NCBI GenBank assembly: GCA_913048245.1
Contig: CAJWWR010000009.1
Span: 1 to 34,655, forward strand
Length of the DNA: 34,655 nucleotides
Reading direction: 5' to 3'
DNA from: an uncultured Prochlorococcus sp.
Lineage (GTDB): Bacteria; Cyanobacteriota; Cyanobacteriia; PCC-6307; Cyanobiaceae
Made by a program: the position numbers and the translations under genes. The notes beneath the pieces are model-generated. The model searched no databases, was not told where the DNA came from, and was given only the letters and a program-made list of their open reading frames with translations. Shown here one piece after another: positions 8,604 through 15,789 of this stretch; the stretch's first letter is position 1; each line of letters opens with the position of its first letter.

Positions 8604-8617
8604 GTAGCAAATGCTAC
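8604..8617 (+). promoter_or_regulatory. NtcA-type box GTAN8TAC at the predicted transcription start
   Basis: The sequence GTAGCAAATGCTAC is a perfect match to the NtcA consensus GTA-N8-TAC and is itself dyad-symmetric (TGTAGCA-AA-TGCTACA, 8603-8618). Activating NtcA sites usually sit about 40 nt upstream of the start. Here the box falls at about +1 to +14 of the predicted promoter, a position expected for repression. The same palindrome could simply form an RNA hairpin at the 5' end of the transcript. Confidence 0.6.
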
Positions 8618-8620
8618 AAT

Positions 8621-8676
8621 TTCGTTCACCCATTTTGGGCGCAGTTCGAGCTATACCAGGGAACGGGGGATAGCCG
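8621..8676 (+). ncRNA. Glutamine-II (downstream-peptide) riboswitch
   Basis: A compact RNA matching my knowledge of the downstream-peptide glutamine riboswitch. P1 is CGUUC (8623-8627) with GAACG (8661-8665). An internal hairpin is CCC (8629-8631) with GGG (8637-8639), followed by CGCAG. The pseudoknot GCUAU (8650-8654) with AUAGC (8670-8674) is perfect. The conserved stretches CGUUCACCC, GGGCGCAGU and CCAGGGAACGGGGGAUAGC are all there. It ends 17 nt before the start codon of a 57-residue gene, the arrangement that gave the motif its name. Glutamine would stabilise the pseudoknot next to the ribosome-binding region and probably lower translation. Confidence 0.88.
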
Positions 8677-8692
8677 TTTTGTTAACAGAATC

Positions 8693-8866
8693 ATGACAAC
8701 ACTAACTTACAGAGGAAAAGCCTACACTCAAAACAAAGAAGCCTCTAAAAAGAAACTAGTTGAGCTTACATATAGGTCAAGCGTTTACAAATCGAGGCAA
8801 AATGCTGCTTCTTCAAACAATGAAACAGCAAATCTAAGCTACAGAGGTATTAATTACAAAAAGTAG
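8693..8866 (+). CDS. DUF4278-type small repeat protein (57 aa), riboswitch-controlled
   Basis: A 57-residue basic protein built on three copies of a short motif: LTYRGKAYT (4-12), LTYRSSVYK (25-33) and LSYRGINYK (48-56). The (L)xYRGxxY repeat is the signature of the cyanobacterial DUF4278 family, whose function is unknown. The ATG follows the riboswitch pseudoknot by 18 nt, without a strong Shine-Dalgarno closer to the start. The intervening sequence is rich in Lys, Ser and Asn and looks disordered. Promoter, NtcA-like box, riboswitch and terminator make it a self-contained unit responding to nitrogen status. The role is unknown; a small regulator or binding protein in nitrogen metabolism is conjecture. 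Confidence 0.88.
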   Translation: MTTLTYRGKAYTQNKEASKKKLVELTYRSSVYKSRQNAASSNNETANLSYRGINYKK

Positions 8867-8890
8867 TTTAAGAACAAATAGACTTTCTCT

Positions 8891-8923
8891 CCCCCTTCCA
8901 ATTTATTGGTAGGGGTTTTTTTT
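8891..8923 (+). terminator. Rho-independent terminator after the DUF4278 gene
   Basis: CCCCT-T-CCAAT (8892-8902) pairs with ATTGG-T-AGGGG (8905-8915) with one T/T mismatch, followed by eight T residues (8916-8923). It ends the riboswitch transcript 25 nt after the stop codon and insulates the downstream methyltransferase gene. Confidence 0.92.
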
Positions 8924-8927
8924 GAGG

Positions 8928-8933
8928 TATATT
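8928..8933 (+). promoter_or_regulatory. Possible -10 element for the ArsM-like gene
   Basis: TATATT lies 24 nt before the ATG at 8958. A weak -35 (TTGGTA, 8906-8911) would overlap the terminator stem with a 16-nt spacer. Only 34 nt separate the terminator T tract from the start codon, so any promoter must be here or overlap the terminator. Confidence 0.35.
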
Positions 8934-8957
8934 TATTAATGTTCGAGCAAATCTATC

Positions 8958-9752
8958 ATGAATAATAATTGTTGCGATGATTCCTCAGTAAACGAAAATC
9001 CCCAAAAACTAGACCATAAAACAGCAATACAGAAAAGATATGGTTCAGCTGCTATAGAATTAGAAACTTGTTTATGCACACCTGTTTCATTTGATCCAAA
9101 GTTTTTAGATGCTATTCCAAGTGAAGTTGTAGATAAAGACTATGGTTGCGGAGACCCTACAAAATGGGTCAGAAAAAACGACTATGTTCTAGATTTGGGA
9201 AGTGGGAGCGGAAAAAATGCTTTTATATGTGCACAAGTGGTAGGTAAATCAGGAAAAGTCATTGGAGTGGACCAGAACTTAAATATGCTTAATCTTGCAA
9301 AGAAATCAATCAAATACGTAGCAGATAAAATTGGCTACGAAAATACAGAATTCTTCCAAGGTTCGATCGAAAAACTTGATGCACTTGATGAAAAAAACAA
9401 TAAATTAATTGAGGATTCATCAATAGATATCGTTTTAAGCAATTGCGTATTAAATCTAGTAAAACCAAGTTCCAGATCCAATCTCCTCGAAAACATCAAG
9501 AGAGTTTTAAGAAAAGATGGGAGAATTGCTATTAGCGATATCGTATCAAGCAAAAAAGTACCTCTACGTTTGCAAAATAATCCTGATCTATGGAGTGGCT
9601 GTATTAGTGGAGCATGGTATGAGCCAGAACTTATAAGTGATTTTAAAAATCTTGGTTTTAAAAATTTAAGATTTGCTGATAGGAGTTCCAAGCCTTGGCA
9701 AGTAATTGAGGATATTGAATTTAGAACAGTTACTTTAGTTGGCAACATATAA
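8958..9752 (+). CDS. ArsM-like SAM-dependent methyltransferase
   Basis: A 264-residue class I methyltransferase. The SAM-binding motif VLDLGSGSGKNAFICA lies at 77-92 and the acidic post-motif GVDQNLNML at 103-111. Three cysteines fall in contexts known from arsenite methyltransferases: YGCGDP (C64), LSNCVLNLV (C163) and SGCISGA (C215). The N-terminus also has CC (5-6) and CLC (38-40). This pattern supports arsenite S-adenosylmethionine methyltransferase or a close relative acting on a thiol-bound metalloid. The next gene, 35 nt downstream, is a PLP-dependent C-S lyase/desulfurase-like enzyme, so the pair is probably cotranscribed. Arsenic as substrate is inferred; selenium or another thiophilic substrate is possible. 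Confidence 0.78.
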   Translation: MNNNCCDDSSVNENPQKLDHKTAIQKRYGSAAIELETCLCTPVSFDPKFLDAIPSEVVDKDYGCGDPTKWVRKNDYVLDLGSGSGKNAFICAQVVGKSGKVIGVDQNLNMLNLAKKSIKYVADKIGYENTEFFQGSIEKLDALDEKNNKLIEDSSIDIVLSNCVLNLVKPSSRSNLLENIKRVLRKDGRIAISDIVSSKKVPLRLQNNPDLWSGCISGAWYEPELISDFKNLGFKNLRFADRSSKPWQVIEDIEFRTVTLVGNI

Positions 9753-9787
9753 GTACATAATAAATTAAAGAAAATATTTCTAGATTA

Positions 9788-10966
9788 ATGAGCAAACATC
9801 TCAAATTATCCATACCAAGTTTAGAAAACAAGATCTACTTTAATTATGGAGGGCAGGGGCCTCTTCCAAAAACATCTTTGGATGCAATGGTTGAAAGTTG
9901 GAATAAGATCCAAGAATTAGGACCCTTTACTGAAAATGTATGGCCTTATATTTCTAGAGAAATAATTTCTACAAAACAAAAACTATCAGACATTTTAGGT
10001 GTCTCTATCAGTAATATTGCATTATCAGAGAATATCACTTCAGGCATGGTATTACCAATGTGGGGTATGAGATTTGATGATAATGATGAATTATTAATCA
10101 GTGACTGTGAACATCCTGGTATAGTTGCCGCGGCCAGAGAATTTTGTAGAAGAAATAATATCGAATTGAAAATTTTTCCCATCCAAAAGATAAGAAATTT
10201 AAATGATAAAACTTTTCTCGATTCCATTAGAGAATATATAACAATTAATACTAAAGCTTTTATAATTTCCCATGTTTTATGGAACTTCGGATTTAAGATA
10301 CCTCTAAAAAAACTATATGAGGAATTAAAAAGATTAAAAAATGATAATTACCTGCTAATTGATGGTGCACAAAGCTTTGGGCATATAGGCATCGCTGATG
10401 AAGTTAAGTATTCGGACTTATATGCCGTAACCTCACATAAATGGGCTTGCGGCCCAGAAGGATTGGGCGCTGTATATGTTTCTGATAGATTTTTAGATTT
10501 TTCAGATCCTACAATAATAGGATGGAAATCACTAAAAAAAGAGCAAGGTATTTATGAGCCCCATCAAAATATATTGCATAAAGATGCAAGAAAATTTGAA
10601 ATTGCCACTTCATGTACACCTTTACTCGCAGGCTTAAGAGAATCAATTAATTTATTAGAAAAAGATTGTAGCGAAGAGAAAAAAAATGCACATATATGCA
10701 AACTTAGTAATTATTTATCAGAGCAACTAAAGCAACTTAAAAATATCGATTTAGTCCTAAAAAATCCTCTTAAAAATGGGATTGTAAGTTTTGACATACA
10801 AGATCTGACTTATAAAAAGCAAGAAATCGTAAAAGAGTTAAGTAAAAAGAGGATTTTCATTCGAATAGTTGAAGACCCAGATTGGTTTCGAGTATGCATA
10901 CATCAGATGACAACTTTAGAAGAGGTTGATCTACTAATTAAAGAAATTCAAGAATTAATTATGTAG
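9788..10966 (+). CDS. Class V aminotransferase-fold PLP enzyme, cysteine/cystine C-S lyase or desulfurase-like
   Basis: A 392-residue fold-type I PLP enzyme. The Schiff-base lysine is K218 in AVTSHKWACGPEG, the cofactor aspartate is D192 in LIDGAQSFGH, and H161 lies in the position stacking on PLP. The opening YFNYGGQGPLPKTS is typical of the cysteine desulfurase/isopenicillin epimerase branch. Length and features resemble the cyanobacterial cysteine/cystine C-S lyase (C-DES) rather than IscS or SufS, and I do not see the mobile catalytic-Cys loop of IscS. It would release a sulfane or persulfide from cysteine or cystine. Pairing with the upstream ArsM-like gene suggests a shared pathway. It converges on the SDR gene with an 8-nt gap. 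Confidence 0.78.
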   Translation: MSKHLKLSIPSLENKIYFNYGGQGPLPKTSLDAMVESWNKIQELGPFTENVWPYISREIISTKQKLSDILGVSISNIALSENITSGMVLPMWGMRFDDNDELLISDCEHPGIVAAAREFCRRNNIELKIFPIQKIRNLNDKTFLDSIREYITINTKAFIISHVLWNFGFKIPLKKLYEELKRLKNDNYLLIDGAQSFGHIGIADEVKYSDLYAVTSHKWACGPEGLGAVYVSDRFLDFSDPTIIGWKSLKKEQGIYEPHQNILHKDARKFEIATSCTPLLAGLRESINLLEKDCSEEKKNAHICKLSNYLSEQLKQLKNIDLVLKNPLKNGIVSFDIQDLTYKKQEIVKELSKKRIFIRIVEDPDWFRVCIHQMTTLEEVDLLIKEIQELIM

Positions 10967-10974
10967 AAATTTAT

Positions 10975-11682
10975 CTACCATGGAATCTCAGATCCATCCC
11001 ATGCAAGGAAGCAACCACTTTTTGATGGATCTTGATCACGAATAAGCTCTATCATATATTTGGAAGCAGTTTTAACATTAAATATTTTTTTTGATTGTAC
11101 GAACTTCTGAAATGGTTTTGATAAAGAGGTATCTACGGTTCCAGGATGCAACAAAGTTATAGTGGCTTTTGGAAATTTCCGAGCCCATTCAATGCTTAAT
11201 GATTTAAAAAATTGATTCTGAGCTGCCTTTGCAGCTCTATAGGCATACCAACCCCCAGTCCTATTATCTCCAATACTTCCAACGCGCGCACTAATCGTCG
11301 CAAAGTTAAACTCTAAATTTCTAGGAATAAATTCCTCAATAGTCTTTGCAAGTAATATTGGCGCAAAAGCATTTATTGAGAAACTTTCAATTAGATTATT
11401 TTTTTCAATATGCTGTAATCTTTTTTCCGGTTTTAGATTTGAGCTATGTAATCTACCAGTGGCATTAATAATTAATCTTAAATCTAAGGGATTTTCTCTA
11501 ATATTATTTTTAAAGATTTGGAGAGAATCTTCATTCTCAATATCTAATTCCCAAAAAGGTGTAAAGTCTATTTCCTTTCTTCCACATAAAACGACCTTCA
11601 AATTATTCTCTGATGAAGAAAGATCTTCAGCTATTTGTTTACCGATACCCCCTGAACCAATAATTAAAGCTAACCCTTTCAT
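10975..11682 (-). CDS. Short-chain dehydrogenase/reductase (SDR)
   Basis: A 235-residue classical-size SDR oxidoreductase. The nucleotide-binding motif is GSGGIGKQ (9-16), the NAG-type motif appears as INATGRLH (72-79), and the catalytic YxxxK is Y148-R-A-A-K152 with a serine at 131. The context FATISARVGSIGDNRTGGWY and LHPGTVDTSLSKPF resembles CsgA-like SDRs. Substrate is not deducible. It lies 66 nt downstream of murE on the same strand, so read-through is possible. Confidence 0.88.
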   Translation of the reverse strand: MKGLALIIGSGGIGKQIAEDLSSSENNLKVVLCGRKEIDFTPFWELDIENEDSLQIFKNNIRENPLDLRLIINATGRLHSSNLKPEKRLQHIEKNNLIESFSINAFAPILLAKTIEEFIPRNLEFNFATISARVGSIGDNRTGGWYAYRAAKAAQNQFFKSLSIEWARKFPKATITLLHPGTVDTSLSKPFQKFVQSKKIFNVKTASKYMIELIRDQDPSKSGCFLAWDGSEIPW

Positions 11683-11748
11683 TTTAATTGTCTCAAAAAT
11701 AATAATTTATTCTAAAATCAATTTTTTATGAATCGCGAAAAATCCTTT

Positions 11749-13287
11749 TTATTTTTTTTTATTGATTTTCTGAAGCAGTAATTCATAAGCAACTTTTCTA
11801 TCGTCAAATGATAATTTTTTGTCTTTTATAATCTGATAATTTTCATGACCTTTTCCAGCAATTAAAACAATATCTTTTGGTTCTGCTAAGTTGATTGCCT
11901 CTTTTATAGCTTCGAATCTATCAAGATATATTTTAACTTTTTCCTTATTGTTTATTCCGCACAAAATATCATCAATAATATCTTCTGGTTCTTCCATTCT
12001 TGGGTTATCAGAAGTAATAAAAATAAAGTCAGATAGTTCTTCTGCGATCGAACCCATCATAGATCTTTTGGTTGAATCTCTATTACCACCGCATCCAAAA
12101 ACAGTAATTATTCTTCCAAGAGCAATTTGCTTAATTGTTGCTAATACCTTTTTTAAGCCATCTGGTGTATGAGCATAATCAACAATAACTTCTGGATAAT
12201 TAATACTTAAATTTGAACCAGAAAATTTTATAAGCTCCATCCTACCTGGTACACCAGGGAAACTTTTAATGGCATTACAAATATCCTTTAACAAGAAACC
12301 GAATTGATTTAATACGGCAATCGATTGAATTGCATTCATCAGATTAAATTCACCAATTAATGGAATGAATAAATCTATTTTTTCTAAATTGTTATGTAAA
12401 ACACAATATGTACCATCTTTAGTAAATCTTTTTTCTGAAACGAAAAACTTTTTTTCATTAGCGAGACCTTTATAAGAATCCTTTGTAGAAATAATCACAG
12501 ATTTATTAGATAAATTCTGATTTAATTTTCTACCCCATTGATCATCAATATTAATTACTGAATATCCTTTAATAGAGTCTAAGAAAGGAGGGTTAAAGAG
12601 TTCCATTTTTGTTTCGAAATATGATTTCATATTTTTGTGATAATCAAGATGATCCTGAGTGAGATTTGTAAATATTGCAGCATCAAATGAACATCCAGAA
12701 ATTCTTTTTTGATCAATAGCATGAGAACTAACTTCCATAACTACGTAATTAACATTAGCTTCATAGGCTAAATTTAGTTTAGGCTGAAGTTTATCTGCAA
12801 AATCTGTTGTATGAGTGGATGACTCATAATAACCCGGCCACCTATTAAATAAAGTTCCAAATAGAGCTACATCTTTTCCTAAATTTTTTAAAATATGCTC
12901 CAACAGAAAGGCAATTGTTGTTTTTCCATTAGTTCCTGTTATGCCTATTATTTTTAATTTATTTGATGGTCTATTCCAAAATTCTGAGATTATTCTTCCA
13001 AATAAATTATGCAAAGGTTTTGATAATACTAATACCTTCGTGTTTTTTATTTTTCCTAAAGCTAAATAAGCTTCTTCGCTAATAATTGCCGCTTCTGCCC
13101 CATTCTTAAAGGCATCTAAACAGTAAACTCCTCCATCTACTTTTGTACCTGGTAATCCCAAAAACAAATATCCTTTTGTTACATCACTAGAGTTAAAACT
13201 AATTCCTTTTATTATTGGATTAACTAATTCATGTTGATAATCGATATTAACTAAATTTAATAAATCATGAAGCCTCATAGATCTCAT
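11749..13287 (-). CDS. murE: UDP-MurNAc-tripeptide synthetase MurE
   Basis: A 512-residue Mur ligase that adds the third amino acid to the peptidoglycan stem peptide in the cytoplasm. The ATP P-loop is GITGTNGKTT (115-124). The MurE-type motif THTTDFAD and the histidine stretch TNLTQDHLDYH follow. The DNPR motif at 427-430, diagnostic for the meso-diaminopimelate-adding MurE, is intact. Two in-frame ATGs (residues 1 and 4) are possible. It follows a glutaredoxin-like gene by 9 nt on the same strand. No anomaly. Confidence 0.96.
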   Translation of the reverse strand: MRSMRLHDLLNLVNIDYQHELVNPIIKGISFNSSDVTKGYLFLGLPGTKVDGGVYCLDAFKNGAEAAIISEEAYLALGKIKNTKVLVLSKPLHNLFGRIISEFWNRPSNKLKIIGITGTNGKTTIAFLLEHILKNLGKDVALFGTLFNRWPGYYESSTHTTDFADKLQPKLNLAYEANVNYVVMEVSSHAIDQKRISGCSFDAAIFTNLTQDHLDYHKNMKSYFETKMELFNPPFLDSIKGYSVINIDDQWGRKLNQNLSNKSVIISTKDSYKGLANEKKFFVSEKRFTKDGTYCVLHNNLEKIDLFIPLIGEFNLMNAIQSIAVLNQFGFLLKDICNAIKSFPGVPGRMELIKFSGSNLSINYPEVIVDYAHTPDGLKKVLATIKQIALGRIITVFGCGGNRDSTKRSMMGSIAEELSDFIFITSDNPRMEEPEDIIDDILCGINNKEKVKIYLDRFEAIKEAINLAEPKDIVLIAGKGHENYQIIKDKKLSFDDRKVAYELLLQKINKKK

Positions 13288-13296
13288 TTTCTTGAA

Positions 13297-13596
13297 TTAG
13301 CGCTGAAGAACATTATCAATATTTTTTTTTAACCAATTTTTCAATTGTATTTTTTTCAATCTAGGTGAAACACGTGGTAATTCAATGATCTCATAGGAAT
13401 TTTCATATTTCAAAGCTAAGACCGGCACTAAATAATCATATTTTTTAAATCTCTCCTGATATAAATCAAATCTATCAATATCAATCTCTTCAAGTTTAAG
13501 ATTTTTTATTATGGAACTAATATCAATGTTTACTAGATTTTCCTTTAAATTTTCACAAATACAACATCCTTTACGAACAAAAATAAGTAATTTCAT
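13297..13596 (-). CDS. Glutaredoxin-like (DUF836) thioredoxin-fold protein
   Basis: A 99-residue protein with an N-terminal beta strand followed by KGCCICENLKENL. The redox-type C11-x-x-C14 sits where glutaredoxins have their active site, with an extra Cys at 12. A predicted thioredoxin fold continues through VPVLALKYENSYEIIELPRV, with the cis-Pro-like VPV. It lies between yidD (14 nt) and murE (9 nt) on the minus strand, so it is part of that operon. Partner unknown. Confidence 0.82.
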   Translation of the reverse strand: MKLLIFVRKGCCICENLKENLVNIDISSIIKNLKLEEIDIDRFDLYQERFKKYDYLVPVLALKYENSYEIIELPRVSPRLKKIQLKNWLKKNIDNVLQR

Positions 13597-13610
13597 AATT
13601 ATTCCTAATC

Positions 13611-13847
13611 TTAATCAGGAACAGGGTCACAACCACAAGGAGTAAAAGGATGACATCTAGAAAGTCTTTTAATTGTAAGCCAACCACCCCTCCATGGTCC
13701 ATGTCTCGATATTGCTTCGTATCCATATTCACTGCAAGTAGGAATGAAACGACATTTTGGGCCAAAAAATGGTGATATGAATTTCCTATAAAACGAGATA
13801 AAAAAAAGAAAAACAGAAACTAATAAATTGTTAAAGATTTTAATCAC
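13611..13847 (-). CDS. yidD: Membrane protein insertion efficiency factor YidD
   Basis: A 78-residue YidD-family protein. An N-terminal amphipathic or hydrophobic helix (about 1-20) precedes the family core: [20 protein letters not shown], then [18 protein letters not shown] and [15 protein letters not shown]. All conserved cysteines are present. YidD assists YidC-dependent insertion of inner-membrane proteins. It heads the minus-strand unit yidD, grx-like, murE, and is divergent from rpsD. Confidence 0.95.
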   Translation of the reverse strand: MIKIFNNLLVSVFLFFISFYRKFISPFFGPKCRFIPTCSEYGYEAISRHGPWRGGWLTIKRLSRCHPFTPCGCDPVPD

Positions 13848-13941
13848 TTTGATGATGTAAAATAAAAATTCGGCAATTAACCAATTAATCTGATTCTATC
13901 AGCTAATTCTTAATTGCAATTATCATTCTTAATTTTCAATT

Positions 13942-14550
13942 ATGTCAAGATACCGCGGACCAAGGTTAAGGGTTACGCGTCGCTTGGGAGAATTACCAGG
14001 TCTCACCAGGAAGGCTTCAAAAAAGTCTAATCCACCCGGTCAGCACGGCCAAGCCCGTCGCAAGCGATCAGAATATGCTATACGCCTTGAAGAAAAGCAG
14101 AAGCTTCGATTCAATTATGGAGTTTCTGAAAGGCAACTAGTACGCTATGTAAAAAAAGCTCGTGCTCAAGAAGGCTCTACCGGAACCAATCTTTTAAGAC
14201 TGCTAGAGAACAGATTAGATAACGTATGCTTTAGGTTAGGCTTTGGTCCAACTATTCCAGGTTCTCGCCAACTTGTTAATCACGGGCATATTACTGTAAA
14301 TGGAAAAGTTCTTGATATTGCAGGTTACCAATGTAAATCTGGAGATGTTATTGGAATCAAAGAGAACAAAGCTAGTAAAAAAATTGTAGAAGGAAATATA
14401 GAATTTCCTGGTCTAGCAAATGTTCCTCCTCATTTAGAACTGGACAAGCCTAAGTTATCAGGAAAAATTAGCGGAAAGTGTGATCGAGAATGGGTCGCTC
14501 TTGAGATAAATGAATTACTAGTTGTTGAATATTATTCAAGAAAGGTTTAA
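13942..14550 (+). CDS. rpsD: 30S ribosomal protein S4
   Basis: A 202-residue S4 protein, a primary 16S rRNA-binding protein in early 30S assembly. The start [20 protein letters not shown] is typical of cyanobacterial and plastid S4. The S4 RNA-binding domain is visible in [20 protein letters not shown] and [19 protein letters not shown]. The gene stands alone rather than in a large ribosomal operon, as is usual in cyanobacteria. GC content looks higher at its 5' end, as expected for a highly expressed gene. Confidence 0.97.
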   Translation: MSRYRGPRLRVTRRLGELPGLTRKASKKSNPPGQHGQARRKRSEYAIRLEEKQKLRFNYGVSERQLVRYVKKARAQEGSTGTNLLRLLENRLDNVCFRLGFGPTIPGSRQLVNHGHITVNGKVLDIAGYQCKSGDVIGIKENKASKKIVEGNIEFPGLANVPPHLELDKPKLSGKISGKCDREWVALEINELLVVEYYSRKV

Positions 14551-14569
14551 TGGACTGTGCTTTGAGGCA

Positions 14570-14575
14570 TATAAT
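14570..14575 (+). promoter_or_regulatory. -10 element upstream of the cystathionine synthase/lyase gene
   Basis: A perfect TATAAT lies 20 nt after the rpsD stop. It predicts a start near 14582, at the base of a small hairpin, and a 5' leader of about 30 nt. Confidence 0.45.
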
Positions 14576-14580
14576 AGACG

Positions 14581-14595
14581 CTCAATTATATTGAG
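14581..14595 (+). repeat. Perfect 6-bp hairpin in the rpsD/metB spacer
   Basis: CTCAAT and ATTGAG pair around a 3-nt loop, followed within a few bases by ATAATTTTTATATG. It may be the weak terminator of rpsD or the 5'-end hairpin of the downstream mRNA, since the predicted transcription start coincides with it. Confidence 0.45.
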
Positions 14596-14610
14596 AGTTA
14601 TAATTTTTAT

Positions 14611-15789
14611 ATGCCTTTTGAACGAATGGAAGTAAATAAAAAACAAAGAAAAGATCCTGGGGAAAAAACCATTTCTATTCACCATGGAGAATCTTTTTCT
14701 AAGGAGACTGGTTGCATTATGCCTCCAATATTTGCCACATCAACATTTAAACATGGCAATATAAATAACTTTGACTATACGAGATCAGGTAATCCAAACT
14801 TTCTTATTCTTGAAAGAATATTAAAAGCTCTTGAAAAAGCTGATTTCTGCACTTCTTTTAATTCAGGAATCAGCGCTGTTACTGCGATTGCGTCAAGCCT
14901 GAAGCAAGGAGATAAGGTTCTGTGTGAGAGAAACTTATATGGTTGCACAACTAGGCTCTTTGAAAAAGTTTTCAAAAAATTTGGAATAAATGTTTTCTAT
15001 ACAGATTTCACTAATCCTGAATATAAGTCAACAATATCAAAAATAAAGCCAGATTTAATATGGTTAGAAAGCCCAACTAATCCACTCCTCAAGATATTAG
15101 ATTTAAATGAAATATGCTCGGTTGCGCAAGAAAAAGAAATAACTATTGTTGTTGATAATACTTTCAGCACATCACTTATTCAAAAACCACTCAGTCTTGG
15201 GGCTACAATCTCACTTATTAGTACAACAAAATTTATCAATGGACATAGTGATGCTTTGGGTGGGGCAGTACTTACTAACGACCTAGAATGGCATGAGAAA
15301 ATGGTTTTTGCACAAAAATCTTTAGGACTTAATCCCTCTCCTTTCGATTCTTGGTTGATAACTAGAGGACTAAAAACTCTTCCTCTGAGAATCAAAGAAC
15401 AGAGTAAAAATGCAGAATTATTAGCCCAACAACTAACTTCTTGCCCTTTAATTTCAGAATTAATTTACCCGTTTAATACTGATCACCCGCAATATATGTT
15501 GGCTAAGTCTCAAATGAATATGGGTGGTTCAATAATTACAATTCGTTTAAAATTAAATAAAGAAAAGACTTTTGAATTCTGCAAGAGACTTAATTATTTT
15601 TCATTGGCAGAGAGTCTTGGAGGAGTAGAAAGCTTAATTTGTCATCCCGCCACAATGACTCACGCTTCAGTTGATCCAGGCACAAAAAAAGAATTAGGTA
15701 TAAATGATTCATTGATTCGGTTATCAGTAGGATGTGAGGATATAGAGGATCTTTCATCCGATCTCTTTATGGCATTTGAGGATATTTGA
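14611..15789 (+). CDS. Cystathionine gamma-synthase/gamma-lyase family PLP enzyme
   Basis: A 392-residue Cys/Met-metabolism PLP enzyme. The Schiff-base lysine is K207 in LISTTKFINGHSD, the PLP aspartate is D182 in VVDNTFSTSLIQKPL, and the entry motif YTRSGNPN lies at 56-63. The C-terminal SLGGVESLICHPATMTHA is typical. The family includes cystathionine gamma-synthase, gamma-lyase and beta-lyase, and sequence inspection alone does not decide which. Position before a cystathionine gamma-synthase-like gene and cysK places it in transsulfuration. A second ATG at residue 6 is possible. Its 3' end overlaps the next gene if that gene uses its TTG start. Confidence 0.88.
   Translation: MPFERMEVNKKQRKDPGEKTISIHHGESFSKETGCIMPPIFATSTFKHGNINNFDYTRSGNPNFLILERILKALEKADFCTSFNSGISAVTAIASSLKQGDKVLCERNLYGCTTRLFEKVFKKFGINVFYTDFTNPEYKSTISKIKPDLIWLESPTNPLLKILDLNEICSVAQEKEITIVVDNTFSTSLIQKPLSLGATISLISTTKFINGHSDALGGAVLTNDLEWHEKMVFAQKSLGLNPSPFDSWLITRGLKTLPLRIKEQSKNAELLAQQLTSCPLISELIYPFNTDHPQYMLAKSQMNMGGSIITIRLKLNKEKTFEFCKRLNYFSLAESLGGVESLICHPATMTHASVDPGTKKELGINDSLIRLSVGCEDIEDLSSDLFMAFEDI

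Noticed and set aside
8621-8676. Interpreting the element as a Yfr/Cyano-1 type small RNA.
   Set aside because: The P1, internal hairpin and pseudoknot geometry plus an immediate downstream small ORF fit the downstream-peptide glutamine riboswitch better.
9335-9748. A 137-codon frame antisense to the ArsM-like gene.
   Set aside because: Ser/Leu/Phe-rich composition typical of antisense shadow; the sense gene has clear SAM and Cys motifs.
13571-13765. A 64-codon frame overlapping yidD on the same strand.
   Set aside because: YidD motifs in the other frame are decisive, and this frame only gives low-complexity Leu/Val sequence at its end.
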